Source of the DNA: DASRTE01 sp035316885
Lineage (GTDB): Bacteria > Actinomycetota > Actinomycetes > Jiangellales > Jiangellaceae
Direction of reading: 5' to 3'
Assembly (NCBI GenBank): GCA_035316885.1
Contig: DATHII010000031.1
Span: 1-8,040 of the forward strand
DNA: 8,040 bases
In this document: positions 1 to 5,372 of the stretch, in pieces
Position numbering within the stretch: position 1 is the first letter of the stretch
Layout: every line of letters starts with the position of its first letter
Notes under the pieces: generated by a model
Told to the model about the DNA's origin: nothing
Database searches by the model: none
The model's input: the letters and a program-made list of their open reading frames with translations, nothing else
Made by a program: the position numbers and the translations under genes

Positions 1-202
1 CGGGCGGAACCACGTCGACGATCGCGCCCAGCCGGCCGCCGGCAAGCACCAGTTGGCTGACCTCCAGCAGCAAGAGCGACAGGGTGCTGCCGGGGTCGTC
101 GCCGCGGGCGATCTCGCGCAGCGCCACCAGGAAGCTCTCGACCTGGTCGGCGATCTCGGCGGCGAACTCGGAGTAGTCCTCGGTGGTGCCCGGTTCAGAC
201 AT
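1..202 (-). CDS. DUF5063 domain protein, N-terminal fragment (runs off the window)
   Basis: The first 67 codons are present, starting at ATG 202-200 and continuing past the left edge. The N-terminus reads MSEPGTTEDYSEFAAEIADQ and continues with a segment containing VESFLVALREIA and LLLLEVSQLVLAGGRLGA. From memory of the family, this matches the start of the actinobacterial DUF5063 proteins, which often lie next to recR. Their function is not established. A good Shine-Dalgarno, GGAGG, lies about seven bases upstream of the ATG. The ATG sits inside the end of recR: the eight bases 195-202 are shared (ATGTCTGA contains both the start and the recR stop), which points to translational coupling. 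I see no signal peptide or membrane segment, so a cytoplasmic protein is likely. The catalytic or binding role cannot be judged from this fragment. The family call is by recognition of the N-terminal pattern, not by a search. Confidence 0.8.
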   Translation of the reverse strand, partial: MSEPGTTEDYSEFAAEIADQVESFLVALREIARGDDPGSTLSLLLLEVSQLVLAGGRLGAIVDVVPP

Positions 203-794
203 CGAGCAACCTCCGACCCTCGAAAGCGCGTCCCAGCGTGACCTCGTCGGCGTACTCGAGATCTCCTCCTACCGGCAGTCCACTGGCCAAACGGGTGACG
301 CGCAACCCCATCGGCTTGATCAGTCTGGCCAGGTAGGTGGCCGTCGCCTCACCTTCGAGGTTCGGGTCGGTCGCCAGGATCAGCTCGGTGACCGTGCCGT
401 CGGCGAGCCTGGCCAGCAGTTCGCGCACCCGCAGGTCGTCCGGCCCGATGCCCTCGATCGGGCTGATCGCACCACCGAGGACGTGGTAAATGCCGCGGAA
501 CTCACGGGTGCGCTCGATCGCGACGACGTCCTTCGGTTCCTCGACGACACACAGCACGGTCGGGTCCCTCCGGGGATCACGGCAGATGCGGCACCGTTCC
601 TCCTCGGCGACGTTGCCGCAGGTGGCACAGAACCGGACCTTGGCCTTCACCTCGATCAGCGCCTCGGCCAGCCGGCGAACGTCGACGGGATCGGCGGCCA
701 GCAGGTGGAACGCAATCCGCTGAGCGCTCTTGGGCCCGACACCGGGCAGCCGGCCCAACTCGTCGATGAGGTCCTGGACGACACCTTCGTACAC
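195..794 (-). CDS. recR: Recombination mediator protein RecR
   Basis: This is a complete 199-residue protein, the normal length for RecR, which works with RecF and RecO to load RecA at single-strand gaps. The N-terminal helix-hairpin-helix region is residues 9-30 (LGRLPGVGPKSAQRIAFHLL). A four-cysteine zinc motif follows, with C56, C59, C68 and C71 (CATCG...CRICRD). The Toprim domain spans about residues 79-172, with acidic residues in CVVEEPKD and ATDPNLEGEATA. The C-terminal GLPVGGDLEYADEVTLGRA is typical. The start codon is GTG (794-792), giving MYEGVVQDLIDELG, the usual RecR N-terminus. GAGG lies seven bases upstream at 805-802. The ybaB stop is 15 bp upstream and the stop overlaps the next gene by 8 bp, so recR reads as an internal gene of the dnaX-ybaB-recR operon. 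No key residue is missing. Confidence 0.97.
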   Translation of the reverse strand: MYEGVVQDLIDELGRLPGVGPKSAQRIAFHLLAADPVDVRRLAEALIEVKAKVRFCATCGNVAEEERCRICRDPRRDPTVLCVVEEPKDVVAIERTREFRGIYHVLGGAISPIEGIGPDDLRVRELLARLADGTVTELILATDPNLEGEATATYLARLIKPMGLRVTRLASGLPVGGDLEYADEVTLGRAFEGRRLLDV

Positions 795-809
795 GTCAGA
801 GCCTCGCGG

Positions 810-1226
810 TCAGGCGCCCGGTAACGGTGGCCGTCCGAGGCTCGGGCCGGAATCCGGCTCGGCCGAGCCCTCGGAGCTCTCGGATCCACCCGCACCACCG
901 CCGAGCAGGCCGCCCAAACCCTGGCCGAGCGGGCCCATCTGGTCGGCCGCCATCCGCTGCGCCTGCGCGTTGGCGTCACGGACGGCGGCGACGACGAGGT
1001 CGCAGAGGGTCTCGACGTCGGTGGGGTCGACGACCGACGGTGCGATGTCGAGCGACACGAGCTCGCCCGCGCCTGTGACGGTGGCCGTGACGAGCCCGCC
1101 GCCGGCCGTTCCGGTGATCTCGGTCTCGGCGAGGCTCTGCTGTGCCGACAGCAACTGCTCCTGCATCCGCTGGGCTTGCTGGAGCAGCTGCTGGACGTTG
1201 AAGCCTTCGGGACCGGGCGGGAACAC
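810..1226 (-). CDS. ybaB: YbaB/EbfC family nucleoid-associated protein
   Basis: This is a 138-residue protein between dnaX and recR, the standard place for ybaB. Family members are small dimeric DNA-binding proteins that coat the nucleoid. Residues 10-35 form a glutamine-rich amphipathic helix (NVQQLLQQAQRMQEQLLSAQ). The beta sheet follows (GGGLVTATVTGAGELVSLDI), then the DPTDVETLCDLVVAAVRDA helix, the usual YbaB pattern. The tail from about residue 99 is rich in Gly, Pro and Ser (GQGLGGLLGGGAGGSESSEG) and looks disordered. The usual YbaB start sits at FNVQQ, but no start codon is there. GTG at 1226-1224 is the nearest, adding MFPPGPEG, and it has a perfect GGAGG six bases upstream. The open frame continues further upstream to 1544 inside dnaX, and I reject that extension. 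The gene is co-directional with dnaX, 79 bp after its stop. Confidence 0.93.
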   Translation of the reverse strand: MFPPGPEGFNVQQLLQQAQRMQEQLLSAQQSLAETEITGTAGGGLVTATVTGAGELVSLDIAPSVVDPTDVETLCDLVVAAVRDANAQAQRMAADQMGPLGQGLGGLLGGGAGGSESSEGSAEPDSGPSLGRPPLPGA

Positions 1227-1232
1227 TCGAAG

Positions 1233-1237
1233 CCTCC
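1233..1237 (-). promoter_or_regulatory. Ribosome binding site deciding the ybaB start
   Basis: The minus strand reads GGAGG, then six bases (CTTCGA), then the GTG start of ybaB at 1226. No other start codon near the conserved FNVQQLLQQ sequence has a comparable site, so this motif fixes the gene's 5' end. Confidence 0.8.
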
Positions 1238-1305
1238 ATGGGGACGGGCACACCTCTGGTCCGAGCCTAACGCGGTGCAAGCCATGGCCCGCGACGCCAG
1301 TCGGG

Positions 1306-3339
1306 TCAGCTCTGCTCGATCTCCTCGATGACGCGAGCCCCGAGGGTGCGTTCGAGGAGCTGGCGCTCCGACAGGCCGGAGTCGGCGTGGTCAGGGTCGT
1401 CGGGGTGGACGTCGTCGTCGGGGCTGGACTCTCTTGGCGCGGGGGTGGGGCCGTTCTCGCGATCGTCGGCCCGGCCCGTCGTACGAGCCGCCGGAGGCCG
1501 CGGCGCGCCGCGTGTTGCCCTCGCGGGAGCGCCCGTGCCCGCATCGGGCACCGGTGGCGCAGCCGCGGGTCGGGCGGACTCGCCGCGCGTCGCCGCCGCA
1601 GCGGGATCAGCCGACGGATCGACGATCGCGTCGACCCTCAGGTCGACACCGAGGACGTCGGTGATCGCCTGGCGGAGGTTGTCCTGGAAATCGTCTCGGC
1701 GCGCGAACGTGTCGCGCAGCGAGGGCTGTCGGAACGCCAGCGTCAGCACCCCGTCCGCGACATCGACGACCGCGGACTCCTGCGAGATCAGGCTCCACGG
1801 GGTGCGCTTGATCTCGCGGAGGCGGACGAGCACCTCGGGCCAGAGGCGGCGGACGTCCGCGGCTCCGGGGACACCCGGCGGCGTCTCGGTCGGTGCCGGC
1901 CCTGCGGCCCGGGGTGCGCTCGGAGCTGCGGCCTGCGGCGCAGGTGCATCGGTGGTCGGGTCCGACGTCGTCGACGGCGTCGACGTCCGCGTCGGCCCGG
2001 CCGTCGGCTCGGTCTTCTGCTCGGTCTTCTGCTCGGTTGGCATCGGCGTCGCAGGGGGAGGGATATCGCGCGCGGTCTGCGGGCCAGTGGAGGGCGGCAC
2101 GGCGCCCGTCGGCCGCGGCGGAGCAGTCGCCGAGGTGGGCTCACCGGCGGGTGGCCCGGCCGGAACGGCCGCCTCCAGGCCGAGCCGCCGCTCGAGGCGG
2201 TCGAGCCGAGCGCGGACGCCGGCCGCGGAGTCGTCGGCACCGGGGAGCAGCAGCCGTGCGCACACGAGCTCGAGCTGCAGTCGGGTCGGGGTGGCACCCT
2301 TCATGGCGGTGATGCCCTCGTCGACCACGTCGGCCAGACGGACCAGGTCGGCCGGCCCGAACCGGCTGGCCTGCGTGACCATCCGGGCGGCTTCGTCGTC
2401 GGGGGCCTCGATCAGGCCGCTCGACGCGGCATCGGGCACCGCCCGCACGACGACGAGGTCGCGGAAACGCTCGAGCAGGTCGGTGAGGAACCGCCGCGGA
2501 TCGTGCCCGGAGTCCATGACCCGGTCGAGGGCGGCGAAGACACCGGCACCGTCGCCCGCGGCGATCGCGTCGACGACCTCATCGAGCAGTGCAGCGTCGG
2601 TGAACCCGAGCAGGGCGATCGCGAGATCGTAGGTGACCCCGTCGTCGCTGGAGCCGGCGATGAGCTGGCCGAGCACCGACTGTGCGTCGCGGGCCGAGCC
2701 GGCTCCGGCGCGGGCGACCAGGGCCAGGGCCGCCGGTTCGATCGACACGCCTTCCTTCTCGCAGATGTCGGCCAGGTTCTGCTGGAGGACGCGCGCCGGG
2801 ATCAGCCGGAACGGATAGTGGTGCGTACGCGATCGGATGGTGGCGAGGATCTTGTCCGGAGCCGTCGTGGCGAAGACCAGCTTCAGGTGCGGCGGTGGTT
2901 CCTCGATGAGCTTGAGAAAGGCGTTGGCCGCGCCCGGCCCGAGCTGGTGCGCCTCGTCGATGATGTAGATCTTGAAGCGTGAGGCGATGGGTGTGAAGTG
3001 CGCCTTCTCGCGGAGATCGCGGGCGTCGTCGATCTGGCCGTGCGTGGCGGCGTCGAGCTCGAGGACGTCAATGCTGCCCGGCCCGTTGGGCGCAAGCTCG
3101 ACGCAGGACCGACAGGTGCCACACGGCTCGGCCGTCGGGCCGTTCTCACAGTTGAGCGAGCGGGCGAGGATGCGCGCGCTGGAGGTCTTGCCGCAGCCTC
3201 TCGGGCCGGAGAACAGGTACGCGTGGTGGACGCGGTCGTTGGTGAGAGCCCGGGTCAGCGGGCCCGTGACGTGGTCCTGCCCCACCAGGTCGGCGAAGCG
3301 GCCGGGTCGGTAGGTGCGGTAGAGCGCGAGCGAGGACAC
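1306..3339 (-). CDS. dnaX: DNA polymerase III subunit gamma/tau
   Basis: This is the clamp-loader ATPase that loads the beta clamp and holds the replicase together. From the chosen GTG at 3339-3337 it has 677 residues and begins MSSLALYRTYRPGRFADLVG, the family's normal N-terminus. The AAA+ core has Walker A GPRGCGKT (45-52), a zinc module (C64, C73, C76, C79), Walker B IIDEAH (126-131) and sensor/SRT region IRSRTHHYPF (168-177). Domain III runs to about residue 365. A Pro/Ala/Thr-rich linker (392-492) leads to a folded tau-type domain (493-578, DVRRLWPEVLVRLREIKR). A second disordered linker (579-652) and a short helical end (LSERQLLERTLGARVIEEIE) follow. The frame stays open 20 codons further to GTG 3399, but that would run into the SRP RNA, so I prefer 3339, although its Shine-Dalgarno is weak. 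It is the first protein gene of the dnaX-ybaB-recR block. Confidence 0.96.
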   Translation of the reverse strand: MSSLALYRTYRPGRFADLVGQDHVTGPLTRALTNDRVHHAYLFSGPRGCGKTSSARILARSLNCENGPTAEPCGTCRSCVELAPNGPGSIDVLELDAATHGQIDDARDLREKAHFTPIASRFKIYIIDEAHQLGPGAANAFLKLIEEPPPHLKLVFATTAPDKILATIRSRTHHYPFRLIPARVLQQNLADICEKEGVSIEPAALALVARAGAGSARDAQSVLGQLIAGSSDDGVTYDLAIALLGFTDAALLDEVVDAIAAGDGAGVFAALDRVMDSGHDPRRFLTDLLERFRDLVVVRAVPDAASSGLIEAPDDEAARMVTQASRFGPADLVRLADVVDEGITAMKGATPTRLQLELVCARLLLPGADDSAAGVRARLDRLERRLGLEAAVPAGPPAGEPTSATAPPRPTGAVPPSTGPQTARDIPPPATPMPTEQKTEQKTEPTAGPTRTSTPSTTSDPTTDAPAPQAAAPSAPRAAGPAPTETPPGVPGAADVRRLWPEVLVRLREIKRTPWSLISQESAVVDVADGVLTLAFRQPSLRDTFARRDDFQDNLRQAITDVLGVDLRVDAIVDPSADPAAAATRGESARPAAAPPVPDAGTGAPARATRGAPRPPAARTTGRADDRENGPTPAPRESSPDDDVHPDDPDHADSGLSERQLLERTLGARVIEEIEQS
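2008..2037 (-). repeat. 12-bp tandem repeat inside the dnaX linker
   Basis: The plus-strand unit CTCGGTCTTCTG occurs twice in a row, followed by a partial third copy (CTCGGT). It encodes the TEQK-TEQK-TE run at about residues 435-444 of DnaX, within the disordered linker. The unit length is a multiple of three, so gain or loss of copies would keep the frame. Confidence 0.85.
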
Positions 3340-3384
3340 CCCAGGAACCCTAGCCTCACGGTCTGACCCGTGCTCCGACGGAGA

Positions 3385-3476
3385 GGACCCCCCGCGCACC
3401 CGGTAGAGCCCACCTGCCCTTGCTGCCTTCCGGCCCTGGGGGAGTTCAGCGGGATGCCGCCGCGCGAGGGGTCGGC
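3385..3476 (-). ncRNA. ffs: Signal recognition particle RNA, small bacterial (4.5S) type
   Basis: The minus strand contains the conserved SRP RNA tip, GGCCGGAAGGCAGCA (3435-3421), with its GGAA tetraloop (3431-3428) and the asymmetric internal loop side that binds Ffh. The preceding GCTGAACTCCCCCAG and following GGTGGGCTCTACCGGG are the expected flanking arms. The ends pair: CCCCTCGCGC on the 5' side (from about 3471) with GCGCGGGGGG on the 3' side (to about 3388), giving one long hairpin of about 90 nt. The exact ends are estimated from this pairing and from the upstream -10 box. The RNA scaffolds the SRP for co-translational membrane targeting. It lies 45 bp upstream of dnaX on the same strand, an arrangement known from mycobacteria and relatives. 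I see no clear terminator between them, so read-through into dnaX is possible. Confidence 0.92.
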
Positions 3477-3481
3477 TGCCC

Positions 3482-3487
3482 AGTGTA
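3482..3487 (-). promoter_or_regulatory. -10 box of the SRP RNA promoter
   Basis: The minus strand reads TACACT here, a good actinobacterial -10 (TAnnnT). It lies about seven bases upstream of the predicted 5' end of the SRP RNA near 3475. The hexamer 17 bp further upstream (GAGGAC) is a poor -35. The placement relative to the RNA is the main support. Confidence 0.6.
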
Positions 3488-3571
3488 CGTGCCCCTCGGA
3501 GGCGGTCCTCGCGGGCCGGTCGGCCGGGTCGGTCTCCGGCTCGCGATTTCAGCGGGTAGAGCGCCCTCGGA

Positions 3572-3577
3572 TACCCT
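3572..3577 (+). promoter_or_regulatory. Possible -10 box of the tRNA-Ser promoter
   Basis: TACCCT fits the TAnnnT pattern and ends seven bases before the tRNA 5' end at 3585. No convincing -35 is visible at 16-18 bp; TTTCAG at 3547-3552 is 19 bp away. This is a weak call made from position. Confidence 0.35.
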
Positions 3578-3584
3578 CTGCGGC

Positions 3585-3669
3585 GGAGGATTCGCCTAGT
3601 GGCCTAGGGCGCACGCTTGGAAAGCGTGTTGGGGGCAACCCCTCGCGGGTTCGAATCCCGCATCCTCCG
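3585..3669 (+). tRNA. tRNA-Ser, anticodon GGA
   Basis: The 85-nt cloverleaf can be drawn by eye. The acceptor GGAGGAT (3585-3591) pairs with ATCCTCC (3662-3668), followed by discriminator G at 3669, as expected for serine. The D arm contains GCCTAGTGGCCTAGGGC. The anticodon stem CACGC/GCGTG holds the seven-base loop TTGGAAA, whose anticodon GGA reads UCC and UCU. A long variable arm (GGGG...CCCC around 3630-3643) makes this a class II tRNA, consistent with Ser. The T arm is GCGGG-TTCGAAT-CCCGC (3645-3661). CCA is not encoded. The gene diverges from the SRP RNA and dnaX. tRNA-Ser genes are common integration targets, but no second copy of its 3' end is seen in this window. Confidence 0.97.
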
Positions 3670-3761
3670 CTCCTCTCACCAGCACAAATGCCGGACCGGT
3701 TCGGACGATCAGCCGCCGACCTGGCTGGACTGAGCATTCTCGGACAACGCCCGGCGCCTTC

Positions 3762-4622
3762 CTACGGCCAACCGATGCCTGGCGCGGGCGCCTCAGCGAG
3801 TAGCACCTGGCCCGCTCGTGACCCGTCAGCCATGTTGTCAGGACCACCCCACTCATTGACGATCAGAAACAGCGTCCTCTTGTCCGGGCCTCCCAACATG
3901 CAGGCGAAGCAGCCACGGTCGAGATGGATCGTCTGCAGCACCTCGCCACCCTCACGCACGCGCACACAGCGCTTGCTGCCGACGTCTCCGTACCAGATCG
4001 CGTCCTCGGCGTCGAGGCAGATGCCGTCGGGGTGGTCCTCGACCTCGGCCCACGGCCGACCGTTCGACAGGCTGCCGTCAGCCGCGATGTCGAATGCGGT
4101 GAGCTTGTTGCCGTAGGACTCGGCGACGATCAGAGTCGCGTTGTCGGGCGTCACGACCATGCCGTTGGGGAAGGCGACGCCGTCGGCTACCTGCCGAGCG
4201 GAGCCGTCGGGGGTGACCAACGCGATGATCCCGGGGGCGAATTCGCCGTCGGGAAAGTCAAAGCCGATGTTGTTGACGTAGGCATTGCCCCGGCCGTCCA
4301 CAACGATGTCGTTCCATGGGTGGTGGTCAGCGAGGCCGGCCAAGTCGGCATGGGTGACCAGCGAGCCGTCGGGCTCCCGGCGCAGAAGACGCCGGTCGCT
4401 CGCCGATACGATCAGCAGCCGACCATCGGGCAGGTGATCGATGCACATCGGGAACGACGGCACGCGGGCGACCACCTCGCTCTTGCCCTCGAGATCGGCG
4501 GCGACGACCTCGTTCGCTCCCCAGTCGGAGACCCAGAGCCGGCCGTCGTGCCAACGTGGCGACTCGGGAAACGCAAGACCGGTCATCAGGATCTGCAGTT
4601 CAGCGCGGCTTTCGATGTCCAT
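3762..4622 (-). CDS. SMP-30/gluconolactonase/LRE-like family protein
   Basis: This is a 286-residue six-bladed beta-propeller of the SMP-30/gluconolactonase family, whose known members are metal-dependent lactonases. Family metal ligands appear in order: E20 in LAFPESPRWHDGRLWVSD, N104 in HPWNDIVVDGRGNAYVNN, N153 in FPNGMVVTPDN and D199 in HPDGICLD. The family's late CMLGGPDKRTLF motif is at 241-252. No signal peptide or membrane segment is seen, so it is probably cytoplasmic. The start is ATG 4622-4620, with AGGAGA six bases upstream (4634-4629). The open frame runs back to 4763, but that stretch contains the shared intergenic promoter and opposes the next gene's start. The substrate cannot be inferred; sugar lactones and other cyclic esters are both known in the family. 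The gene diverges from the YCII/DGPF gene and may share its palindromic promoter. Confidence 0.9.
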   Translation of the reverse strand: MDIESRAELQILMTGLAFPESPRWHDGRLWVSDWGANEVVAADLEGKSEVVARVPSFPMCIDHLPDGRLLIVSASDRRLLRREPDGSLVTHADLAGLADHHPWNDIVVDGRGNAYVNNIGFDFPDGEFAPGIIALVTPDGSARQVADGVAFPNGMVVTPDNATLIVAESYGNKLTAFDIAADGSLSNGRPWAEVEDHPDGICLDAEDAIWYGDVGSKRCVRVREGGEVLQTIHLDRGCFACMLGGPDKRTLFLIVNEWGGPDNMADGSRAGQVLLAEAPAPGIGWP

Positions 4623-4668
4623 CGGTGTTCTCCTTGACCTCGCCGCCTGGTTGGCGTCGCTTGACGGG

Positions 4669-4697
4669 TGTCGAAACTGCGGATGCCGGTTTCGACA
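4669..4697. promoter_or_regulatory. Palindromic ECF42-type promoter between divergent genes
   Basis: TGTCGAAAC (4669-4677) and GTTTCGACA (4689-4697) form a perfect 9-bp inverted repeat with an 11-base spacer. On the plus strand TGTCGA (4669-4674) is followed after 18 bases by CGAC (4693-4696). This is a -35/-10 pair of the form I recall being reported for Streptomyces ECF42 sigma factors (TGTCGA and CG[A/T]C). Because TGTCGA contains the complement of CGAC, the minus strand reads exactly the same pair. The predicted plus-strand transcript would start about 35 bp before the DGPF gene, and the minus-strand one about 40 bp before the SMP-30 gene. An ordinary dimeric repressor operator is the main alternative. 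Confidence 0.65.
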
Positions 4698-4726
4698 TCT
4701 GGCAGAGGAGAATCTCGAGGATCTAT

Positions 4727-4731
4727 GGAGG
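4727..4731 (+). promoter_or_regulatory. Ribosome binding site for the YCII/DGPF gene
   Basis: GGAGG lies five bases before ATG 4737, which gives the family's usual MKYLLLIY start. A second in-frame ATG at 4725 overlaps this site and has only GAGGA upstream (4717-4721), so 4737 is preferred. Confidence 0.65.
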
Positions 4732-4736
4732 CACCG

Positions 4737-5114
4737 ATGAAGTACCTGCTCCTGATCTACCACAACCCGGGCTCGCGCCAGATCTGGGAGGCGTTCTCCG
4801 AGGCGGAGCGCGCGGAGGGCCTGGCTGCTTATGCCGCCCTCAACGAAGACCTCGCCGCATCGGGGGAGCTGATCGTGACCGAAGCGCTGGCCGATGCGCC
4901 ACTGGTCAAGCGCGTCACCGTGCGCGACGGGAAGACGATGACCAGCGACGGCCCCTTTGCCGAGGTGAAGGAGCAGCTGGCGGGCTTCTACCTCGTCGAG
5001 TGCGAGAGCATGGAGCGGGCGGTCGCGATCGCTGCGCGCGTGCCGGAGGCGGAGGCGCCGGTCGGCCGGGTCGAGGTGCGGCCGATCATGACGTACAGCG
5101 GCTTAGAGATGTGA
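4737..5114 (+). CDS. YCII-related 'DGPF' domain protein
   Basis: This 125-residue protein has the hallmark DGPF motif at residues 71-74, in MTSDGPFAEVKEQLAGFYLV. It begins MKYLLLIYHNPG and ends with VGRVEVRPIMTYSG, both standard for this family (YCII-related, PF03795; COG3795). The fold is a small ferredoxin-like alpha/beta barrel. The biochemical role of DGPF proteins is not established, and the name 'PhnB-like' sometimes attached to them is not informative. Family members are the usual genomic partners and targets of ECF42 sigma factors, and such a sigma factor follows here on the same strand. A 258-bp gap before the preferred sigma start suggests the two are not a tightly coupled operon. 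The upstream TGTCGA-N18-CGAC element implies control by that sigma factor. Intact and of normal length. Confidence 0.92.
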   Translation: MKYLLLIYHNPGSRQIWEAFSEAERAEGLAAYAALNEDLAASGELIVTEALADAPLVKRVTVRDGKTMTSDGPFAEVKEQLAGFYLVECESMERAVAIAARVPEAEAPVGRVEVRPIMTYSGLEM

Positions 5115-5170
5115 AACGGCGGTGCCGGTCGTCGATTCGCCCGGACGTGGTCACCTCGGCGGCCTTTCGG

Positions 5171-5199
5171 TTGACATCGACACCCCGGCCTACCATGTT
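5171..5199 (+). promoter_or_regulatory. Possible sigma70-type promoter for the sigma-factor gene
   Basis: A perfect -35 hexamer TTGACA (5171-5176) is followed at 17 bp by CATGTT (5194-5199), a weak -10. TACCAT (5191-5196) fits the TAnnnT pattern better, but its 14-bp spacing is too short. If used, it would give the sigma gene basal expression independent of the ECF element. Confidence 0.35.
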
Positions 5200-5254
5200 C
5201 GGCATCGTCGCCTCGTCGTTCCACTCGGGACCCCTTCGGCGCCTGTCGCGAGGT

Positions 5255-5283
5255 GGTAGAAGCTGCGGATTGGGTTTCGACAT
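5255..5283 (+). repeat. Degenerate copy of the intergenic ECF promoter element
   Basis: CTGCGGAT (5263-5270) followed by GTTTCGACAT (5274-5283) repeats 4677-4698, where the same two blocks are separated by four bases instead of three. The position equivalent to TGTCGAAA reads GGTAGAAG, so the -35 is damaged while the CGAC -10 is intact. Both CGAC boxes lie exactly 32 bp before an in-frame ATG (4725 and 5310). Confidence 0.7.
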
Positions 5284-5309
5284 GTCGGGCGAGAAGACAG
5301 GACTCCGTC
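5283..5309 (+). promoter_or_regulatory. Second ECF42-like promoter candidate upstream of the sigma gene
   Basis: TGTCGG (5283-5288), 17 bases, then CGTC (5306-5309) resembles the TGTCGA / CG[A/T]C pattern with one -35 mismatch. Transcription would begin near 5315, after ATG 5310 but before GTG 5373. If real, it supports the later start and autoregulation. A match this short could be chance in a GC-rich sequence. Confidence 0.3.
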
Positions 5310-5372
5310 ATGCCATCGGCCAAGCCGGTCATGGCGTGCGGGGCGCCCGACGACTTACGCCGGGCTCGTGAT

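Larger units (their letters stand above)
5115..5372 (+). other. Intergenic leader between the DGPF and sigma-factor genes
   Basis: This is a 258-bp stretch without a convincing protein gene on either strand. The open frames crossing it lack conserved sequence. It holds a possible housekeeping promoter (5171-5199), a degenerate copy of the upstream ECF element (5255-5283) and a second ECF-like pair (5283-5309). No strong stem with a T-tract is seen after the DGPF stop. If the sigma gene starts at ATG 5310 instead of GTG 5373, the last 63 bp are coding. Confidence 0.6.

Noticed and set aside
1227..1544. Upstream extension of the YbaB frame into dnaX
   Set aside because: The frame overlaps the dnaX 3' end with no conserved residues, and the GTG at 1226 has a perfect Shine-Dalgarno.
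1306..2300. Programmed frameshift producing a short gamma form of DnaX, as in E. coli
   Set aside because: I found no A-AAA-AAG-type slippery run in the relevant part of the gene; the reading frame is GC-rich throughout.
730..2982. A 750-codon open frame on the plus strand opposite ybaB and dnaX, plus several others of 200-430 codons
   Set aside because: It is exactly antisense to well-supported genes, has no recognisable domain and is dominated by Arg, Gly and Pro. Long antisense frames are expected where third codon positions are almost all G or C.
3373..3383. CTCCGACGGAG between the SRP RNA and dnaX as a terminator hairpin
   Set aside because: The two 5-bp arms leave a single-base loop, which cannot form, and no T-tract follows.
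3340..3399. Longer DnaX start at GTG 3399
   Set aside because: The extra 20 residues are not family-like and the codons overlap the 3' end of the SRP RNA.
3691..3704. Near-palindrome CCGGACCGGTTCGG after the tRNA as a terminator
   Set aside because: It leaves no loop and has no T-run after it, so it does not look like an intrinsic terminator for the tRNA or the SMP-30 gene.
3549..3856. Minus-strand open frames giving peptides with GFEPARG and GGCGIRTREG
   Set aside because: These are translations of the complementary strand of the tRNA-Ser gene, a familiar false-gene artefact. The tRNA fully explains the sequence.
4623..4763. 47-codon N-terminal extension of the SMP-30 protein
   Set aside because: It would cross the palindromic promoter and the start of the divergent DGPF gene. 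The ATG at 4622 has a proper AGGAGA site and matches the family's N-terminus.
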